The notes below the pieces were generated by a model, which made no database searches, had not been told where the DNA came from, and saw nothing but the letters and a program-made list of their open reading frames with translations. From Bordetella parapertussis (GTDB lineage: Bacteria; Pseudomonadota; Gammaproteobacteria; Burkholderiales; CAIKXV01), in contig CAMDXD010000243.1 in assembly GCA_945877995.1 (NCBI GenBank), forward strand, positions 1 to 6,351: DNA of 6,351 bases, read 5' to 3'. Below, piece by piece: positions 4,355 through 6,351 of this stretch. The first letter of the stretch is position 1. Each line of letters begins with the position of its first letter. The translations under genes and the position numbers were made by a program.

Positions 4355-6351
4355 GTGGACATCAACTCCAGCACCCCCGCAACGCCGTCGGTCACCCGGC
4401 TGGCCGATTACACCCCGCCACCGTACCGTGTCGATTCGGTCGAACTCACCTTCGACCTGCATGACGACCACACGACGGTCACCGCGTGTTCGGTTATCCA
4501 TGCCTGCGACGACCATGCGCTGGTACCTCCGCCGCTGCGCCTGGACGGCATCGGGCTGGAACTCGACGCCCTGGTGCTGGACGGCCGCGCGCTCGATCCG
4601 TCGGAATACACGGTGGATGCAGAGGGGCTGACCATCGCCCGCGTGCCGCGCCAGTTCACGCTCGAGGTGGTGACGATCATCCATCCCGAAACCAATACCG
4701 CGCTCGAGGGCCTGTACAAGTCGAGCGGTAACTTCTGCACGCAGTGCGAGGCGCGTGGCTTCCGCAAGATCACCTACTTCCTCGATCGTCCGGACGTGAT
4801 GGCGCGCTACACGACGACCATCATCGCCGACTGCGCGAAGTATCCCGTGCTGCTGTCCAACGGCAACCGCGGCGAGAGCGGGCCGGCGACCGGGAAGGGC
4901 GCCGAAGGCCGCCATTTCGCGACCTGGATCGACCCCTGGCCGAAGCCGTCCTACCTGTTCGCGCTGGTCGCCGGCGATCTGGCCTGCGCGCGCGACACCT
5001 TCACCACGATGTCCGGCCGCGAAGTCGGCGTCGAGGTCTGGGTGGAGCAGCACAATCTCGACAAGTGCGCACATGCCATCGGGTCGATGAAGCGCGCCAT
5101 GCGCTGGGACGAAGAGGCCTTCGGCCGCGAGTACGACCTCGACGCCTACATGATCTTCAGCGCCGACGACTTCAACATGGGCGCGATGGAGAACAAGGGC
5201 CTGAACGTCTTCAACTCGAAGTACGTGCTGGCGAAGGCCGAGACCGCCACCGACGCCGACTTCGAGGCGATAGAGGCGGTGATCGCGCACGAGTACTTCC
5301 ACAACTGGACGGGCAACCGGGTCACCTGCCGGGACTGGTTCCAGCTGTCGCTGAAGGAAGGCCTGACCGTCTTCCGCGACCAGCAGTTCACCGCCGACAT
5401 GACTTCCAAGGCAGTCAAGCGGATCAGTGATGTGCGCACCCTGCGCAGCCACCAGTTCCCGGAGGACGGCGGCCCGCTCGCGCACCCGGTGCGGCCCGAC
5501 GCCTATATCGAGATCAGCAACTTCTACACCGCGACCGTCTACGAGAAGGGCGCGGAAGTGATCCGCATGATGCACACCCTGCTCGGGCCGGAGAAGTTCC
5601 GTGCAGGCATGGACCTGTACTTCGAGCGCCATGACGGGCAGGCCGTGACCTGCGACGACTTTGCGCAGGCGATGCAGGATGCCTCCGGGGTCGATCTTTC
5701 CCTGTTCCGCCGCTGGTATGCGCAGGCCGGTACGCCGGAGGTCACGGCGACCACCGCATACGATGCGCATGAGCAGCGCTTCACGCTGACGCTGGTCCAG
5801 CACAGCGCTCCGACCCCGGGCCAGCCGCACAAGCAGCCGCTGCATGTCCCGGTGCGCGTCGCACTGCTGGATGCAGAGGGCCGTGCGCTTGCGCTTCGCC
5901 TGGCTGGGGCCGCCGCACCAGCGGGTACCGAGACCGTGCTGTCGCTGACCGAGGCGCAGCAGCGCTTCGTGTTCGAGGGCGTGTCGTCGGCGCCGGTACC
6001 ATCGCTGCTGCGCGGCTTCTCCGCGCCGGTGAAGCTGAACCTCGACTGCAGCGAGGCAGACCTCGCTTTCCTGATGGGGCACGACGACGATCCTTTCAAC
6101 CGCTGGGAGGCCGGGCAGCGGCTTGCCACCCGCATCCTGCTGGGTGCGGTCGCCGCGTTCCGTGCCGGACAGGCGATCGAACTGCCCGGCGCCTTCACCG
6201 ATGCGTTCGGCCGCACGCTCGCCGACCCTTCACTCGACGGCCGGTTCAAGGCGCTGGCGCTGACGCTGCCCGACTTCACCTTCCTCGGCGAGCAGATGGC
6301 GCAGATCGATGTCGAAGGCCTGCATGCGGCACGCGAGGCCGTGGTGAGCCA
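4355..6351 (+). CDS. pepN: Aminopeptidase N, M1 family zinc metallopeptidase, 3' end cut by the window
   Basis: This cytoplasmic enzyme removes N-terminal residues from peptides in protein turnover. The frame is open without a stop from GTG 4355 to the window edge, giving 665 complete codons; the E. coli protein has 870, so roughly the last 200 residues are missing. The N-terminal beta domain (about 1-208) includes N-T-A-L-E-G-L-Y and C-T-Q-C-E with Gln130 and Glu132, equivalents of the substrate-anchoring residues of E. coli PepN. The catalytic domain follows, with the exopeptidase motif G-A-M-E-N (276-280, Glu279), the zinc motif H-E-Y-F-H (His312, Glu313, His316), the third zinc ligand Glu335 in L-K-E-G and the transition-state Tyr396 in V-Y-E-K-G. 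A small beta domain starts near 460, and only the beginning of the helical C-terminal domain is present. All catalytic residues are intact and no frameshift is seen. It is separated from the Bug gene by 100 bases and probably has its own promoter. It has no evident functional link to the operon. Confidence 0.97.
   Translation, partial: MDINSSTPATPSVTRLADYTPPPYRVDSVELTFDLHDDHTTVTACSVIHACDDHALVPPPLRLDGIGLELDALVLDGRALDPSEYTVDAEGLTIARVPRQFTLEVVTIIHPETNTALEGLYKSSGNFCTQCEARGFRKITYFLDRPDVMARYTTTIIADCAKYPVLLSNGNRGESGPATGKGAEGRHFATWIDPWPKPSYLFALVAGDLACARDTFTTMSGREVGVEVWVEQHNLDKCAHAIGSMKRAMRWDEEAFGREYDLDAYMIFSADDFNMGAMENKGLNVFNSKYVLAKAETATDADFEAIEAVIAHEYFHNWTGNRVTCRDWFQLSLKEGLTVFRDQQFTADMTSKAVKRISDVRTLRSHQFPEDGGPLAHPVRPDAYIEISNFYTATVYEKGAEVIRMMHTLLGPEKFRAGMDLYFERHDGQAVTCDDFAQAMQDASGVDLSLFRRWYAQAGTPEVTATTAYDAHEQRFTLTLVQHSAPTPGQPHKQPLHVPVRVALLDAEGRALALRLAGAAAPAGTETVLSLTEAQQRFVFEGVSSAPVPSLLRGFSAPVKLNLDCSEADLAFLMGHDDDPFNRWEAGQRLATRILLGAVAAFRAGQAIELPGAFTDAFGRTLADPSLDGRFKALALTLPDFTFLGEQMAQIDVEGLHAAREAVVS

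Noticed and set aside
4323..4631. A 102-codon plus-strand frame starting at ATG 4323
   Set aside because: It is out of frame with the conserved pepN sequence over the same bases and has no ribosome-binding site. The pepN frame starts at GTG 4355 and shows motif conservation throughout.
1790..6082. Several long minus-strand open frames (for example 1790-3229, 2713-4395 and 4190-6082)
   Set aside because: They are antisense to clear genes, rich in Arg, His, Gly and Ala, and have no recognisable motifs; this is the usual antisense pattern in high-G+C coding DNA.
4355..6351. Possible frameshift or degeneration of pepN
   Set aside because: Reading every codon gave one uninterrupted frame with intact zinc, GAMEN and Tyr residues up to the window edge; it is incomplete only because the window ends.
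1..6351. CRISPR arrays, tRNA genes, insertion sequences, attachment sites or defence genes
   Set aside because: No spaced direct repeats, tRNA-like cloverleaf sequence, transposase or integrase motifs or terminal inverted repeats were seen on either strand.

Overview
The window looks like chromosomal DNA of a high-G+C betaproteobacterium, most likely of the order Burkholderiales. This inference rests on strong G/C bias at third codon positions, two orphan periplasmic substrate-binding proteins of the Bug (TctC-like) family, which is greatly expanded in that group, and an aminopeptidase N of proteobacterial type. No tRNA, rRNA, insertion sequence, CRISPR array or prophage gene is visible.

Layout: bases 1-23 hold only the first codons of a gene on the minus strand, which is divergent from everything else. 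Bases 24-210 are a compact intergenic region. It has a GTTCC-N7-GGAAC dyad, a G-rich stretch, a hairpin with a perfect 10-bp stem followed by TTTTT, a second hairpin that buries the ribosome-binding site of the next gene, and a possible 36-residue leader ORF covering both hairpins. Three plus-strand genes follow with overlapping stop and start codons, so they look like one translationally coupled operon: a PLP-dependent hydroxy-amino-acid dehydratase (211-1215), an HMG-CoA-lyase-family enzyme (1212-2156) and a Bug solute-binding protein (2153-3136). After a 110-base gap comes a second Bug protein with its own Shine-Dalgarno sequence (3247-4254). After a further 100-base gap comes pepN, starting at GTG 4355 and running off the window edge with about three quarters of the protein present.

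How the genes may work together: the first three suggest a small catabolic unit. The Bug protein would capture an organic acid in the periplasm. The lyase would split a 3-hydroxy-3-methyl-acyl-CoA into acetyl-CoA and a keto acid. The PLP enzyme would deaminate a beta-hydroxy amino acid to a 2-keto acid. No transporter membrane subunit, CoA-transferase or CoA-ligase is present, so the substrate cannot be named. The second Bug protein is a diverged paralogue that may be transcribed separately. pepN is a housekeeping peptidase unrelated to the operon.

The gene content is ordinary for this kind of genome. The most unusual part is the leader of the operon (about 50-221), where several possible regulatory structures are nested. 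I see no evidence for a wholly new multi-gene system.
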